A DNA stretch of 64,000 nucleotides from Anaspis maculata (GCA_949128115.1 OX421966.1:31823042-31887041); one strand, 5' to 3'; positions 1 through 11,989 are shown, counted from the first letter of the stretch. Notes: generated by a model from the letters alone, not told the origin. Numbers and translations are program-made.

Positions 1-156
1 AAGTGATTGGGGGCGGTTTTTAGCAATTTTTTCATGTCGGCGGCGCATATTGAAGATCGAATGTCTCTGGGCTTACGTTTCTAAGTGGCAACTATGTATT
101 ATTCATAAAATGGGAACACCAGAGCATTAGGTCCGGAAGAAATTGCAATATCATGT

Positions 157-973
157 TATAGTAGGTTCACTTGTACCGTGATTCTAGTAGGCTGGGCAAA
201 TTTCACAGTTTGGCATTGTAGACTTCACGTCCAACTGCCTAGTGTGCGCCTGAGCGTCTGGCTTCGAAAGATAGGTTATGTTGGTGTGATGGTGTGTTGA
301 CTGTTGCTGTCAAAAATGAAAAATTTACCGAAATCAACTTTGCAAATTGCAAATATGGAGTGGATGTAGTTCACCTTTCACAAGTTCCGCAAATTTCTTG
401 TTCCAGTACGATGTCCTGAGCAGTGAAATCAAGTATTAACGCCGATGAATCCCATCCCCACAAAAATTAGGAGGGTTCAGCTTCCCATTGTTTCCAGCCT
501 TCCAGAGTGTGGGTACTTCTTTAAAAAACCAGGAATAGTTCACAATGCTTCCATATTATGTGGTTTTTGAAAATAGATTCACGTCTTCTCCGCAAAGCTG
601 AACGTTATGGGGTACATGCCCAGCACCTATTCTGCCCATTTTTTCTCCAAGAAGCGAGTTCTTGATGGCACTCTCGAGGACTTTAAAATGGGCACTGGAC
701 GTTACTGTTCAAGACACAAGCTGAGGCGCAAACACAGTTTTCACAGTAATGGGCACAATTTCACCACAATTTTCGTGAAACTCGTGACTTTCAGTCTATT
801 TGACACTCGATTTGACAAACGGTAAAGTTGTTGATCTTGTCGTCAAGCTTAAACTCTCAAAAAAAAATGCAACCAACTGCCAAGTTCTAGGGAGTTTTCA
901 AATATCAAATTTGATAACTTAGAAACAAAATCTCACAGCCAACTAGAATCACGGTACAAGTGAACCTACTATA
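157..973. mobile_element. TA-flanked MITE with 32-bp inverted ends
   Basis: Positions 157-188 and 942-973 are perfect inverted complements of 32 bp, beginning TATAGTAGGTTCACTTG and including a TA at each outer edge, as expected for a TA target duplication. The 817-bp body has no long open frame, so this is a non-autonomous element, possibly of the Tc1/mariner type. The flanks (about 5-110 and 980-1085) resemble each other in direct orientation (gggggcgg, then ggcggcgca, then gtggca). Confidence 0.75.
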
Positions 974-1699
974 TTTCAAGTTGATCGGGGGCGGATTTCT
1001 CTGTGTTGGCGGCGCAATATAGACATTTAATATAGCCTAGCCCAGCTTTGGGAGTGGCAGCTATGTAACAGCGAAGAAATTAGAAAGCTAGGGCGTCTAG
1101 TTTGCGTGGAGTTCGTGGAACGGACGGACAAAGCGGTTGCAATAGCGATTTCCATCAAGATGGAAAATGCGGTAAAAATCAAATGAAAATGAATAAAAAT
1201 GACAGACAAGAGACTAATCAATAAAATAAGTTATTAACCAAATTTTTTAAATCGCTATATCTTTGTACAGGATGAACCGATTTGGGTCGTTGTTGTTTGG
1301 TTTGTTAGAGGAAATCTGTTCTTTCCCAAACCATTATTATAGTAGTTACCATCGCAAGAATCGCAAGAGTATTCATGAAAAGAGAACGAGCTCAAAAAAT
1401 GGTATATTTTCACTTGCTCCCGCCATTTTGAATGTTGACGTTTCGTCCATTTTGTTGTTTGACTTTTACAACCTATTCATTTGGCTATTCAGTGATACTA
1501 AGTTTGCTTAAATTGGAGAAATAACAAATATTTGTCAAACAGTTCAACCTCGATGAACAACCCCCCCCCGCGAACAAAAAAGAGCGTAGGAGACAGTGAG
1601 TCAAACCATACCCACTACCATACTATTCGTTTAAAATAAATGACCTCAATTTAAGGAGACTTATGAGGAAGTTTCCTGTCCTCTTCATGGATTTTATGT
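974..1699. other. Intergenic, no gene seen
   Basis: This AT-rich stretch shows no recognisable coding or RNA gene. Its first ~110 bases repeat, imperfectly and in the same orientation, the sequence at the left window edge. A run of nine C at about 1561-1569 is the only other simple feature. Confidence 0.5.
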
Positions 1700-2390
1700 C
1701 AACGTCCCTCAAACAGACCACCAAATCACCATACGACCTGGCTTTCCGGTTCATTCAAATTGCAGACTGTGCACAGTTCTAGAGGGTTGATTTGATAGGT
1801 GCAGCCACTATAACTAAACTTCAATGTAAATCTGTTGGCGAGTCTAAGTTGAGCAATAAATCGAGTCAGATACGTGTGAGTCTGTAAAAGGAGATAACTT
1901 TGAGGCTGCAAGCTAGTCAGGCTGAAAAGGGCATCGTGTTTGAAGGCACGGAGGCAGCGTAAATCTGTTTCAAACAGTTTTTGTCCAAAAGCAGCGATCA
2001 GGTCTGATTTGTTTTGGTGCAAGCTCTCGTAGGTAAGACATTCCCATAATTCATGACGATCGATTGATGAAAATACATCAGCCACCTGATTCGTCCAGCT
2101 GTACTTGGAGTCTGTCTACCTCAGAGATTTCAAGCGATTAAAGCAGATTCTTGGGTGTCGTTTTCCACTCATGAGCAGAATGTTAGACAACCAGTTCAGA
2201 GTAGATTTGAAAATCAGCAGAGATAACTTAGGTACTAGATCCCGTTTCAATTCTTATTAGGTAGTCTGCTGTTGTTTTAGGTAGGTTCAGAAGTCTCTTG
2301 AAAATCTCCAACTGTACCCTCTCGATCAAATCTGGATATCTCAAACCCCAAACGGGGAGACAATGAGAGATAGCGCTGAGTGTCACCGAT
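1700..2390 (-). pseudogene. Decayed non-LTR retrotransposon, C-terminal end of reverse-transcriptase ORF
   Basis: Read on the minus strand, three frames together give a recognisable C-terminal region of a jockey/R1-like ORF2. First comes a segment ending in RLLNLPKTTADYLIRIETG (about 2220-2300), then a helical segment, then a cysteine motif CTVCNLNEPES near 1740, like the terminal zinc knuckle of these elements. Frameshifts and stops separate the pieces; the longest open piece is 1726-2085. It is a dead 5'-truncated fragment. The clade is uncertain. Confidence 0.6.
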
Positions 2391-3700
2391 TCAAACAATC
2401 TGATTCTTTGAAGTCTACACCCTACTTTAAAATTTCAAGTAGCATAACCGATCTTGTGATACATCAAATCGAAGGCAATAAAATTATTTTTCTGCTGCTT
2501 TCTGTTTCTGCTGAAAAGTCTGTTTCTCAAGAATCGGGAGTTTATACAGGGTGTCCCGAAATTAATGCAACAAAATTTACAGGGAGGTACACAATTGAAA
2601 AATAAGGGGACTTCCTTGATAAAAATACTCTCGCAAACGTAACAACGGAGATACAGGCCTTCAAAGTTGGTTTTTTAAAACAGTTTTTTCTGCATAACTT
2701 TTGAACCGTTGAGCCGATTTTATCCAAACTTGAACCAAAGTTTATTAAAATAGATCTCTATCGAACAATGATAACGCATTTCATCAAACATCTTCAGGGG
2801 CGAAGATAATAGGGGGTACCTTCTCCCTTTCCCCCTATTTTTTACCCCCTGAGATATTTTTGGAATTTGTTGCAATTTTTGAATTCTACGTTCAATTTAG
2901 AGAAAAAAGTTGCTCTTGCAAAATTTTGGTTAAAGGCTTTATTTTCGAGATATTTGGGTTTGAAACTTTGGAGAACATCTCAAAATCGCCACTTTTCAGG
3001 GCCCATTTTTTTTTTCTGAAAAGCTTCATGTTTCTCAGCAACAATGGTAGATTATCAACTTGAAACACCTAAAAAACTTATTTCAGTTGAGGAATCTTGA
3101 GTTTTCTTGAATTTTAATTTTTAAGGCCTTGAAAGTGGTGTTTTCGAGATGTTCTTCAAAGTTTCAAACCCAAATATCTCGGAAATGAAGCCTTTAGTCA
3201 CAATTTTGCAAGAGTAACTTTTTTCTCTCTATTGAACGTAGAATTCAAAAATTGTAACAATTTTCAAAGATATTCAAGGGGGTGAAAAATAGGGGGAAAA
3301 GGGGGAAGGTACCCCCTATTATCTTTGCCCCTGAAAATGTTTGATAAAATGCGTTGTCATTGTTCGATAGGGACCTATTTCAATAACCTTAGATTCAAAT
3401 TTGAACAAAATCGGCTTAACGGTTCAGAAGTTATGCAAAAAAACTGTTTTGAAAAACCAACTTTGAAGGCCTGTATCTCCGTTATTACGTTTGCGAGAGT
3501 ATTTTTATTGAGGAAGTCCCTTTATTTTTTGATTGTCTACCTCCCTGTGAATTTTGTTGCATTAATTTCGGGACATCCTGTATTGGAAAATTGTTTGTTT
3601 CATTAGCAAATAGAGAATTTTTGCAAGGGTTGGAGGGGTGATTTAAAAACATTAGAAATATGTTTGGCGGAAAGAGAATTGTATTTGCCTTCAATTATGC
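2391..3700. repeat. Palindromic repeat family copy, split by a nested element
   Basis: The stretch 2420-2544 (containing cttgtgatacatcaaat and aagaatcgggag) and the stretch 3583-3700 match the two sides of the palindromic family seen at 10,159-11,428. They are separated only by the element at 2545-3582. The insertion therefore happened inside an older copy of that family. Confidence 0.6.
2545..3582. mobile_element. Long palindromic (foldback) MITE, CAGGGTGTCCC ends
   Basis: The ends TACAGGGTGTCCCGAAATTA and its near-complement (TAATTTCGGGACATCCTGTA) flank arms of about 500 bp that are imperfect inverted copies of each other around about 3060. Mirrored landmarks include ggggtaccttc/gaaggtacccc and the atctcaaaat segment. 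A TA lies at each edge. There is no transposase frame. It is a non-autonomous TA-inserting element whose transcript would fold into a long hairpin. Confidence 0.8.
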
Positions 3701-4246
3701 TTCAGTTATGAAGATTATGCTTCACAAGACAAAACATTTTTCAAGTGTCGACCCAAGGATGTCTATACTACTGGCTGGATAAGAAACTTCGCAGCCATCT
3801 TGAAGCTTGATCTGACGCTGTGCCCGTCGGGATTGTCATCGTGACATTCGTGATGGACGCCGCCAGCCTCTTGTGCATCCATGGCGAATATTAGCCATTC
3901 TCTGTGGCGAATTATCGTTAATGATGCCGTGCAAGCACAATAGTGTTCACAACAAGCGGACGACCCCGTAACATAACACACTTTTTGTTGCAAGTAATTG
4001 ACTAATTGCTATCATTTTACAAGACCGGGCGAAGGATCGGGCCTGGCAGCAAACTTCTGAACGACAATTTCGAGTGTGCTCCGATTGAACGTCGCTATGG
4101 CTACGGGTGACACTTTGCCCGTCGGGATGCAGATATTTTTTCCTTAAGCATCCGCCCGGGTTCTCCCGCCTTACCAAGTGCTCGCTATACCAAGTCCTCC
4201 GTCTTACCAAGTCCTCATTGGGGACGCGCTGTGCGCCAGGCTGCGC
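3701..4246. repeat. Dispersed repeat family Y, left copy
   Basis: Segments of this stretch recur elsewhere. Positions 4122-4190 (aaatattttttccttaagc..., ttaccaagtgctcgctata) are an inverted match to 30,262-30,335. Positions 3745-3800 match 30,365-30,405 inverted. Positions 4185-4246 match 13,262-13,335 inverted. At ctata (about 4187) two family members seem to be joined. Open frames here are short and unconvincing. Confidence 0.55.
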
Positions 4247-5104
4247 GAGCCGGCACCATGTTATGGGATGATTACGCTAGGATGGACCACCCTGTACAGT
4301 CTGGTTCATCTTGGATTAAAGTTCAAAATCTTTCTTCTATTCCTCGAAGTCTCCTGCTTTGCATTCGGCTCGTATAGTTTGAAATATAACTCGTATATCA
4401 TTTCATTGCCAACTACTTTTGTTTCCTCGGTGGTAAAAGAAAAACCTACAACCAAACGACATCTAGGCAGGACAGAGACAGAGAGCACAACACGCTGATA
4501 GCAGCAGAGTGAATTTAAAACTACAGGCTATCACAAATTTTCAGCGTTCTCAGCTTGTTACAAACAATTTTTGCGGGAATGTGCTCTTCACCCTCTCTCT
4601 TAAGAAAACATGAAGTTTGAATGGGAGAGTTTAGGAAAAATCAGGATTTTATTCGACACAGTCTGCTGGGTCTCTACGCAAATTTTCAGCCTTCCTTGGC
4701 GCCAACTGCGATTTGTACTGCGATAAGAGATTTTTTACCCCTCTCTCTAAAAAGACATGACACGTACAAAAAAAGTTTCGAAACTTTCACATGTTGTTCG
4801 GCACGCTTTAGCAAGTGTGTATACTAAATTTCAACTTTCTCCGAGTCAAACTGGATGTTTCCAGCAAGAATGTGCATCAGATCTTAACCCTCAAAAAACA
4901 CCATGACGTGCACATGGGAAAGTTTGGGAATTTCAGTGGGATGTTCAGGACACCTTAGAGAGCCTGTATGCAAAAATCCAGCTCCTTTCCAGTTTTATTG
5001 AGGTTTGAAACCTAAAATTCCTGGGCTATATCTACTACAACACTCTACCTGTTTGATTTGGCGCGCAAACTTGCGATACGTATGAAACTGCATGGTGCCG
5101 GCTC
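4247..5104. mobile_element. 858-bp non-autonomous transposon, GAGCCGGCACCATG inverted ends
   Basis: The first and last 14 bases (GAGCCGGCACCATG / CATGGTGCCGGCTC) are perfect inverted repeats. They are flanked by gcgc at 4243-4246 and 5105-5108. The inverted copy of the surrounding repeat near 13,265-13,290 lacks this insert and reads straight through (one base different), so it acts as the empty site. The inside has no coding sequence. Part of it (about 4890-5020) has an inverted relative at 37,562-37,690. Superfamily unknown. Confidence 0.8.
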
Positions 5105-5506
5105 GCGCAGCGCAGATAATTTTATTCTTAACCATCTACTCTAGTCCCGCCGCCTTGCCTAGTCCCCGCCTTGCCTAGTCTCGTCCTGCACCCGCCTTGC
5201 CTAGTCCCACTGCGCTGCTCAGCTGCTCTCGACTCGCGAGGAGGCAAACGGCCGCCGGTGTGCTTACGCGGCTTTGCGATTGCGCACTGGAGTTGGCGCG
5301 AAGTCAACCTGCAATCAGAGAATCTTGCATCCTGCAACAGTGTCCCCCGCTGCATTTGCCTAAATTCAGAATTCAGTTCTTCAATTATCTATACGTTCAG
5401 TGCATCATGAACCCGGAAAAAAAGTTGGAAAAGGTAAGTTATACCCAAGGTTGTACCTGCCCGTGCAATTGTTTCTATATCAATTGTTGCCAGGTCGCGA
5501 TTATGA
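5105..5506 (+). repeat. Repeat arm with promoter-like region and putative first exon (copy 1)
   Basis: This stretch is an inverted copy of 12,876-13,290, homologous from the cgcagataat end to gtcgcgattatg. The GC-rich middle is followed by an initiator-like ttcagtg, an ATG at 5407 and nine codons (MNPEKKLEK) ending at a strong donor AAG|GTAAGT (5433/5434). This looks like the 5' end of a transposon gene. No following exon is visible in this copy: homology stops at 5506 where other repeats begin. It has seven A in the run where the other copy has six. Confidence 0.5.
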
Positions 5507-5649
5507 TATAGGCCAGTCAACCTGGCCCAAAAAGTTTCTTTATCCAATCCTATTGAATAATGCATGCATTATCACGCGCATACATGCCTGAATTTTTCAA
5601 TAAGACTGGATAAAGCATAGTATTCTACCCGCGGGTAATGGCTATTACT

Positions 5650-5805
5650 CGAAGCAGGACAACTTGACGCCGCCGACTTGACGCCGGCCAACTTGACGCG
5701 GGACAACTTGCCGCGGGACAACTTGACGCCAGGACAACTTGACGCGGGACAACTTGACGCCAGGACAAGTTGACGCCAGAACAACTTGACGCTAGGAGTT
5801 ATTAT
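5650..5805. repeat. Minisatellite, ~16-bp unit ggacaacttgacgcc
   Basis: About nine units of (g)gacaacttgacgc(c/g) follow each other with small variations. The same unit occurs at about 6995-7110 in both orientations and at 8230-8420 in the reverse orientation. Confidence 0.85.
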
Positions 5806-8225
5806 AATTTTGGGACTCTCGTTGGCCAGTTTGTGTCTTTTCGTCCTCCAACTGGCCCCCTTGTGTTTTCCTGTGGTTTTTTGGAACTAGCAAGCCCCTT
5901 ATGCTTACTTCTTGTGTCTTATGTTTTTGAGTCCCAAGGACCTCAGTTTGTATAACTCGAAGTCACAGCCCCCATGCGACTTTATGTGTCATTTCAAGCC
6001 CTGATGAGCCCCCTACTTGTGTCTTCGTGTTGTTTTCGGAACTTTACTGGAGCTACTTTGTTTTTCCATAGCATCTTTAAGAACCCTGATAAGCCCCTCG
6101 ATGACCTTCTTGTGTTTCCATATGAAGCTCCAAATTCTATCAAGCCCCCTTGTATCTTCTTGTGCTTTGGAACCCTGCCGGCCCCCATTCTTTCTTGCTG
6201 GGTGAATCTGGGCCATGTGTCTATGGTGACGCTTCCAGCCCCGCAATAAGCTCCATTTTGTCTTCTCATGTCGTGGAATCCTAGCGGCTCTTGTTGTGTC
6301 TTGCTACGTTTGTCAGAAACGCAACGGACCCCCTTTGTCTGTATTTGTCGTTTTGAAACCTAATAATCCCCCTCGTGCCTTCATGTGGTGTTGTGTGAGG
6401 CCCTGATGAACCCCCTTGTATCTTATTATGTTTCTAGTCCTATATGGCGTCCTTCCGGGCGCCCCCATTATGCCTTGCTTTGTCAATCGGAGCTTTAATA
6501 AGCCTTTTTGTGTCTTTATATGTCATTTTGACGATGAGCCCCTTCATGCTCACTTTTCTCATGTTATGGAGTTCTGGCGACCCATTATGTCTTGCTGTGT
6601 CAATCGGAGCCCCCCTTCTGTCTTTAGGTACCTACCGTATTGTGCCCCGATGACCCCATTGTATTTTCTTGGCAGCTTTGGAACACTCTCGAGCCCCTTT
6701 GTATCTTTCTTACTTTGGAGCCTTACTGGCCCCCATTGTGTCCTTTTGTGTAGTTTCGAGCCCCCAATGAATCCTTTGATGTTTTCTTAAGGTTTTCGGA
6801 AGTCTAAGCTAGCCCGCTCATGTCTTCTTGTGTTTTGGAGATCTAGAGGCCCTCATTTGTGTTCTGCTGAGTAATTTGGAGCCCCAGTGAACCTTCTTGT
6901 GTCTTTATGTGTCGTTTCGACAACCCATGAGTCCCGTTTTGTCATTTTCTTCGAATGTTTCCTTACTCTGTTCTTACAAAATTCCTGGCGCAAATCGTCC
7001 GGCGTCAAGTTGTCCCGGCGTCAAGTTGGTCGGAGCAGGACAGCTTGACGCCGGCCATCCTGACGCGGGACAACTTGACGCCAGGACAACCTGACGCGTG
7101 GACAATTTGATGTGTCGCTTCAATCCTTGACTAGCCCCCTTATTGTGTCTTCATGTTGCTTTTGGAACTCTATCGAGCCACAATCTATCCTCTCAGATTT
7201 TGTAGTTCTTGAGTTCTTCTTTGTCAATCGGAGCCTCGATGAACCCTCTTGTGTTTACTTGAGGGGTTCGGAGTTCTGAGGAGCCCCCTTATGTCTGACT
7301 ATGTTTTGGAGCTCAAGCAGCTCCCATTTCGTCTTGCTGTGTTAACTAGAAATTCCAGTGGATCCTTTTGTTAATTTATATGTCGTTTTGAGCCCCGATA
7401 AGCCCTTTTGAGTGTTCATATTGCTTTCAGAATCGTAATATCTACCCTTTATGTCTCCATATGGCGTTGTAAGCACCCTTATTCAGAGCCCAATTGGACA
7501 CTCTTGTTTTGAGCCCCTCATGATTTTTCGTCCCTCCAGAATTTCAGTAAGCCTCCTTTCGCCTTCTTTGATTCTTAAAGCCCTACTGGCCCCCTTGTTT
7601 CTTCAATGTCGATTGAAGCCCTGTTGAGTCCCCTTACATTTTTCCGTCGCTTTCGAAGCTTTAGTAAACACCTTTGTGCCTTCGTGTAACATTTGGTGCC
7701 CCCGTGTGTCATCTACCTCAAGTACCGTTTGGAGCCCTGGTGAGTCTCCCTATGTTTTTTTACGTGTTTAGAATTCCCGTGAGCCTTTTTTGCCTTCTTG
7801 TGTAATCCAAAGCACTATTGAGCCCCCTTGTGCCTTCAATGTCTTTTGAAATCCTGATGAGCCCCCTTGCAATTTTCCGTGTCTTAGGGAGCTTCCAAGC
7901 AATCGAAAGCACACTTGTATTTTCGTCTGGTATTCAAAGCTCTACTTGGTCCGCTTGTGTCCTCATATGCCGAAAAAGCTCCCTTTTGCTTTCATGTGTT
8001 GTTCATAGCCCCACTGGACCCCATTGTGTCTTCAATAATGAATGGTGTTTGAACCCCTGCTGAGCTCTCTTGCATTTTTTTCATTTACATTTAGTAAGCA
8101 CTCTTGTGCCTTTATTTGGTATTGGAAGGTCTATCGGTCCCCCTTGCGTTTCCCCTTTGCTTTCGTAACTTTAGTGATAAGCACCTTTGAGCCTTCATGT
8201 AATGCTCGGGGTCCTATAGGTCCTA
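5806..8225. repeat. Degenerate tandem array, ~55-60-bp unit
   Basis: The stretch is made of highly diverged units built around gagccccc-ttgtgtcttc-tgtg-tttcgga. Recurrent words are ccctgatgagccccc, cttgtgtctt and tttggagccc. Short open frames here come from the repeat composition and are not genes. The array is interrupted by a minisatellite patch near 6995-7110. Confidence 0.6.
6995..7112. repeat. Minisatellite patch, mixed orientation
   Basis: Units gcgtcaagttg(t)cccg occur first in one orientation (to about 7030), then cttgacgc-ggacaac units occur in the other orientation (7045-7110). This forms a small hairpin within the 5806-8225 array. Confidence 0.75.
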
Positions 8226-8229
8226 CTGG

Positions 8230-8421
8230 TGTTAAGTTGTCCCGACGCTAAGTCGGCTATCGGCTAGTTTAAAATTCCTGGCGTCAAGTTGTCCGGCGTC
8301 AAGTTGTCCCGGCGTCAAGTTGTCCCGCGTCAAGTTGTCCTGGCGTCAAGTTGTCCCGGCGTCAAGTCGGCCGCTTTAAAATTCCTGGCGTCAAGTTGTC
8401 CCGCGTCAAGTTGTCATGTAC
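8230..8421. repeat. Minisatellite, reverse-orientation 16-bp units
   Basis: About nine copies of ggcgtcaagttgtccc, the complement of the unit at 5650-5805, are broken by gctttaaaattcct spacers. Confidence 0.85.
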
Positions 8422-8530
8422 GCGCTATTACTCATTCGGATGCTTTACGACACTCGCCAAGGCTCGTGTCGGCAAACTGCATCCTCATGAGTAAGAAGCA
8501 ATCATTACCCGCTTGTTGAATAATATACTA

Positions 8531-9614
8531 TACCGGGTGATCATTTGAAAACTATCCACCTGCAATAACTCCCGATTCCTAGTGGATATTTTTTCGAGCA
8601 AAAACAGGTCGATTTTTATATCGAGGGGGACAACCAAAACATATATTGGCAAATTTCTATATTCACCCCCCTCGCCCCCACTTACCTCAACTTTGAAATT
8701 TCAAATGACACTACCTACCTTGCGATACATCAAATTGAAGGAAATTGAATTTTGTTTCTGAAAAAAATATTTTAAATTTTTTTAACCCCACCCCCTTTTC
8801 CCTGAAAATTCTCTGACTGTCCCATTTTATATTCTGGACCCCTAATTTTTTTCTCAATTTAGTCGGCGTCATCCTAGATAGCATTGAAGAAGAAAATTTT
8901 TGGTGGAAAAAGTGCTACCCAAATTCCCCCCTTTGCTTTCCCCCACCTCAACTCCCAAATTTAACAAAACACCACCTACTTTGTGATACATCAAATTGAA
9001 GGGAATTGAATTCTCTTGCCGAAAATAATTTTTTCGAAATTTTCTACCCCTTCCCCAATAAATTGGCCATTTGGAGTATTCTAGGGGGGAGATGGGAGGC
9101 TTTAAAAATAGTGAAAAAATCTTTTTCAGGAAGAGAATTCAATTTCCTTTAATTTGATGTATTACAAAGTGGGTATTGACATTTTAAATTTTTGAGGTCA
9201 GGTGGGGGGAGCGAAGGGGTAAATTTGGGTGGCACTTTTTTATAGAAAATTTTCTCTTCCGATGCTGTGCAGGATGACGTTTACTGTATTGAAGGGAAAT
9301 TGAGGTCAAGAATACTAACTTAGACACTCAAAGAATTTTAGGAAGAACAGGGAGTGGGGTTGAAAGGTTTTAAAATATTTTTTTTAGAAAGGGAATTTCA
9401 TTCTCTTCAATTTGAGGTATCGCAAGGTAGGTGGTGTTGTTTGAAATTTCAAAGTTGGGGTGAGTGGGGGCGAGGGGGCTCAAGATATAAATTCTCCAAT
9501 GTATGTTTTAGATGTCCCCCTCGATATAAAAATCGACCTGTTTTTGCTCAAAGACATTTGCACTAGGAATCGGGAGATACTGCAGGTGGATAGTTTTCAA
9601 ATGATCACCCGGTA
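8531..9614. mobile_element. Palindromic MITE, TACCGGGTGATC ends
   Basis: The ends TACCGGGTGATCATTTGAAA and TTTCAAATGATCACCCGGTA are perfect inverted complements. The homology continues through mirrored blocks such as caggtcgatttttatatcga/tcgatataaaaatcgacctg and caaattgaagg-aattgaatt, centred near 9075. TA lies at both edges. No coding frame. Its inner blocks are related to the 10,159-11,428 family. Confidence 0.8.
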
Positions 9615-9620
9615 TATTTA

Positions 9621-11989
9621 CAAAACGTATACTTTGGCTGAATTTTCGCATACATTAGGGAATCCCCACAGAGCCCCGAATTGCGAAAATCCACCAACAT
9701 TTCCTTGAGCTTTCCGAGATAAGGATGTTTTTCTATATCTCGGTTGCTATTGGTTGGATTACGATTTTCTTTTTTTCGAAATGTTCTGAAAAATATTTGG
9801 AACAAGCTGTGTTCAGGACTTTTCACTTACTTGTCGAGAAAAAGTGCCAGAAGCCGAAAACCGTCGTTTTTCAGGGGGTGTTTTTTTACAATTTTCTATC
9901 TGCTTTTCTATGATAGTTATGGAAAAAATTCCCAACAAAAGTTGTAGCTCCTGTAAGTCCCTACAAGTTTCAACCGGAAATTTTTTTGTGCCGCGAAAAT
10001 TACTCGCCTCAGAGGGCGCTAAAGTCAACCTCGTTTGGAAAATATTTCCAAGTGTAGGGGGCATCGATTCCAACTCCATCGTATGGAGATCTAAAGGCCA
10101 AATTCTCATTTATGTTCGTACTAACTTTACCAATAATTGATGAATAACAAAACCTTTGTACAGGGTGACTTTTTTCAAAAGGACCCACCCCCGATATTTT
10201 GCAGCACAAATTTTTCATGGGAAAAAACCGGAACAGGTCGATTTTTATTTCGAGAGGGACATCTAAGACACGTGATGACAAATTTTTATCTTCAACCCTT
10301 CGCCCCCCCCCCCCCCCCATCTTATTTTAAAATTTCAAATGGCATCACCTACCTTGTGATACATCAAATTTAAGGTAATAAGATTCCCTTTCTGTCAAAC
10401 ATATTTTAAATTGTCTCGAATCACCTCTCCAACCCCTTTCAAAATTCTCTCATTGTTAAAGCAGGAAAGTTTCTCCCTCATCATTACGTAACTCCCGATT
10501 CTTGAGTATCAGATTTCCCAGTAAAAACAGGTCGATTTTTATTTCGAAGGGGACATCTACAACACGTAGTGTCAGATTTTTACCTCCAACCTCTTCGCTC
10601 CCACCCTACCCTACTTTCAAAGGCATTAGGTATCTATCTTGTGATTCCTGTGATAAAGAGAATGAAATTTTCATCCTGCGAAAAATTATTTCAAATATTC
10701 TAAACCACCCCCTACTCCTCTACACTTTGTTGGTGATAAAAATTTGGCAATACGTGTCCTGACTGTCCCATCCAAAATAGAAGTCGACCTATTTTTTGCT
10801 GGAAAGTCTATTTCTCAAGAATTGGAAGTTGATAAGAGAAAAAACTGTCCTTTAATTTATAAACATAGATCATTTTGAGAAGGGTTGGAAGTGACTTAAT
10901 AAAAACTTTTCAGACTTGTTTGACAGAAAGACTATTTTATTACCTTCATTTTGATGTATCACATATAGGTAAGCTATTTGAAATTTCAAAGTGGAGCGGA
11001 GTCCAGGCGAGGGGGTTGAAGATTAAAATTTGACAATACGTGTTCTAGGTGTCCCCTTCAAAATAAAAATCGACATGTTTTTACTGGAGAATCTGATACT
11101 CAAGAATCGGGAGTTAAGTAATGAGGGGAAAACTTTCCTGCATTAATAATGAGAGAATTTTAAAAAGGATTGGAGAGGTGATTCGAGAAAATTTAAAATA
11201 TGTTTGACAGAAAGGGAATTTTATCACCTTTCAATCTGATGTATCAAAGTAATGCCATTTGAAATTTTAAAATAGGGTGGGGTGGGGGCGAAGAGTTGAA
11301 GATAAAAATTTGTCATCACGTGTCTTAGATGTCCCTTTCGAAATGAAAATAGACCTGTTCCGGTTTTTTCCCAGGAAAAATGCAGCGAAATATCGGGGGT
11401 GGGTCGTTTTAAAAAAAGTCACCCTGTACAAAGGTTTTGTTATTCATCAATTATTAGTGAAGTTAGTCTCAATTGTCTCATTTACGAACATAAATGAGAA
11501 TTTGGCCTTTGGATCCCCACACGATGGAGTTGGAATCGATGCCCCCTACACCTGGAAATATTTTCCAAACGAGGTTGACTTTAGCGCCCTCTGGGGTGGG
11601 TAATTTTCGCGACACAAAAATTTTCGGTTGAAACTTGTAGGGATTTACAGGAGCTACAACTTTTGTTGGGAATTTTTCCCATAACTATCATAGAAAAGCA
11701 GATAGAGAATTGTAGAAAAACCACCCCCTAAAAAACGACGGTTCTCGGTTTCTGGCACTTTTTCTCGACAAGTTATTGAAAAGTTCTGAACATATCTTGT
11801 TCCAAATATTTTTTCGAACATTTCAAAAAAAAAAGAAAATCGAAATCCAACCAATAGCAACCGAGATATAGAAAAACACCCTTATCTCGGAAAGCTCAAG
11901 GAAATTTTGGTGGATTTTCGCGGTTCGGGGCTCTGTGGGGGATTCCCTAGGTGTGTGTAAAAATTCAGCCAGAGTATACCTACGTTTTG
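9621..11989. mobile_element. 2.4-kb palindrome (outer foldback element)
   Basis: Two arms of about 530 bp, 9621-10,158 and 11,429-11,989, are inverted copies of each other. Mirrored blocks include caaaacgta, ctttccgagataagg/ccttatctcggaaag and ggaatccccacagagcccc. A second palindrome fills the interval between them. No long open frame is convincing. Confidence 0.75.
10159..11428. mobile_element. Inner palindromic MITE, TACAGGGTGAC ends
   Basis: The ends TACAGGGTGACTTTTTT and AAAAAAGTCACCCTGTA are inverted complements with TA edges. Arms of about 600 bp mirror each other around about 10,800 (gaaccggaacaggtc... versus gacctgttccggtttt). It lies exactly in the middle of the outer palindrome, as though inserted at its axis or grown as one unit. 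A 17-base C run sits at about 10,303-10,319. Confidence 0.7.

Larger units (their letters stand above)
5618..8530. mobile_element. Candidate ~2.9-kb foldback element bounded by inverted minisatellites
   Basis: The left edge (atagtattctacccg, gggtaatg, attactc) and the right edge (gagtaa, cattacccgc, atatactat) are imperfect inverted complements. Just inside each edge lies the same 16-bp minisatellite, in opposite orientations (5650-5800 and 8230-8420). No transposase is present. The boundaries are approximate; this is an inference from symmetry. Confidence 0.45.

Noticed and set aside
3763..3993. 76-codon minus-strand frame with a CACTASLTI segment
   Set aside because: It lies in a dispersed repeat whose other copy (30,262-30,410) is deleted through it; resemblance to transposase zinc regions is too weak.
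5197..5511. Open frames of 79-104 codons in the GC-rich arm and its copy at 12,945-13,210
   Set aside because: Several overlapping frames on both strands in a GC-rich promoter-like stretch; the short ATG plus splice donor reading fits better.
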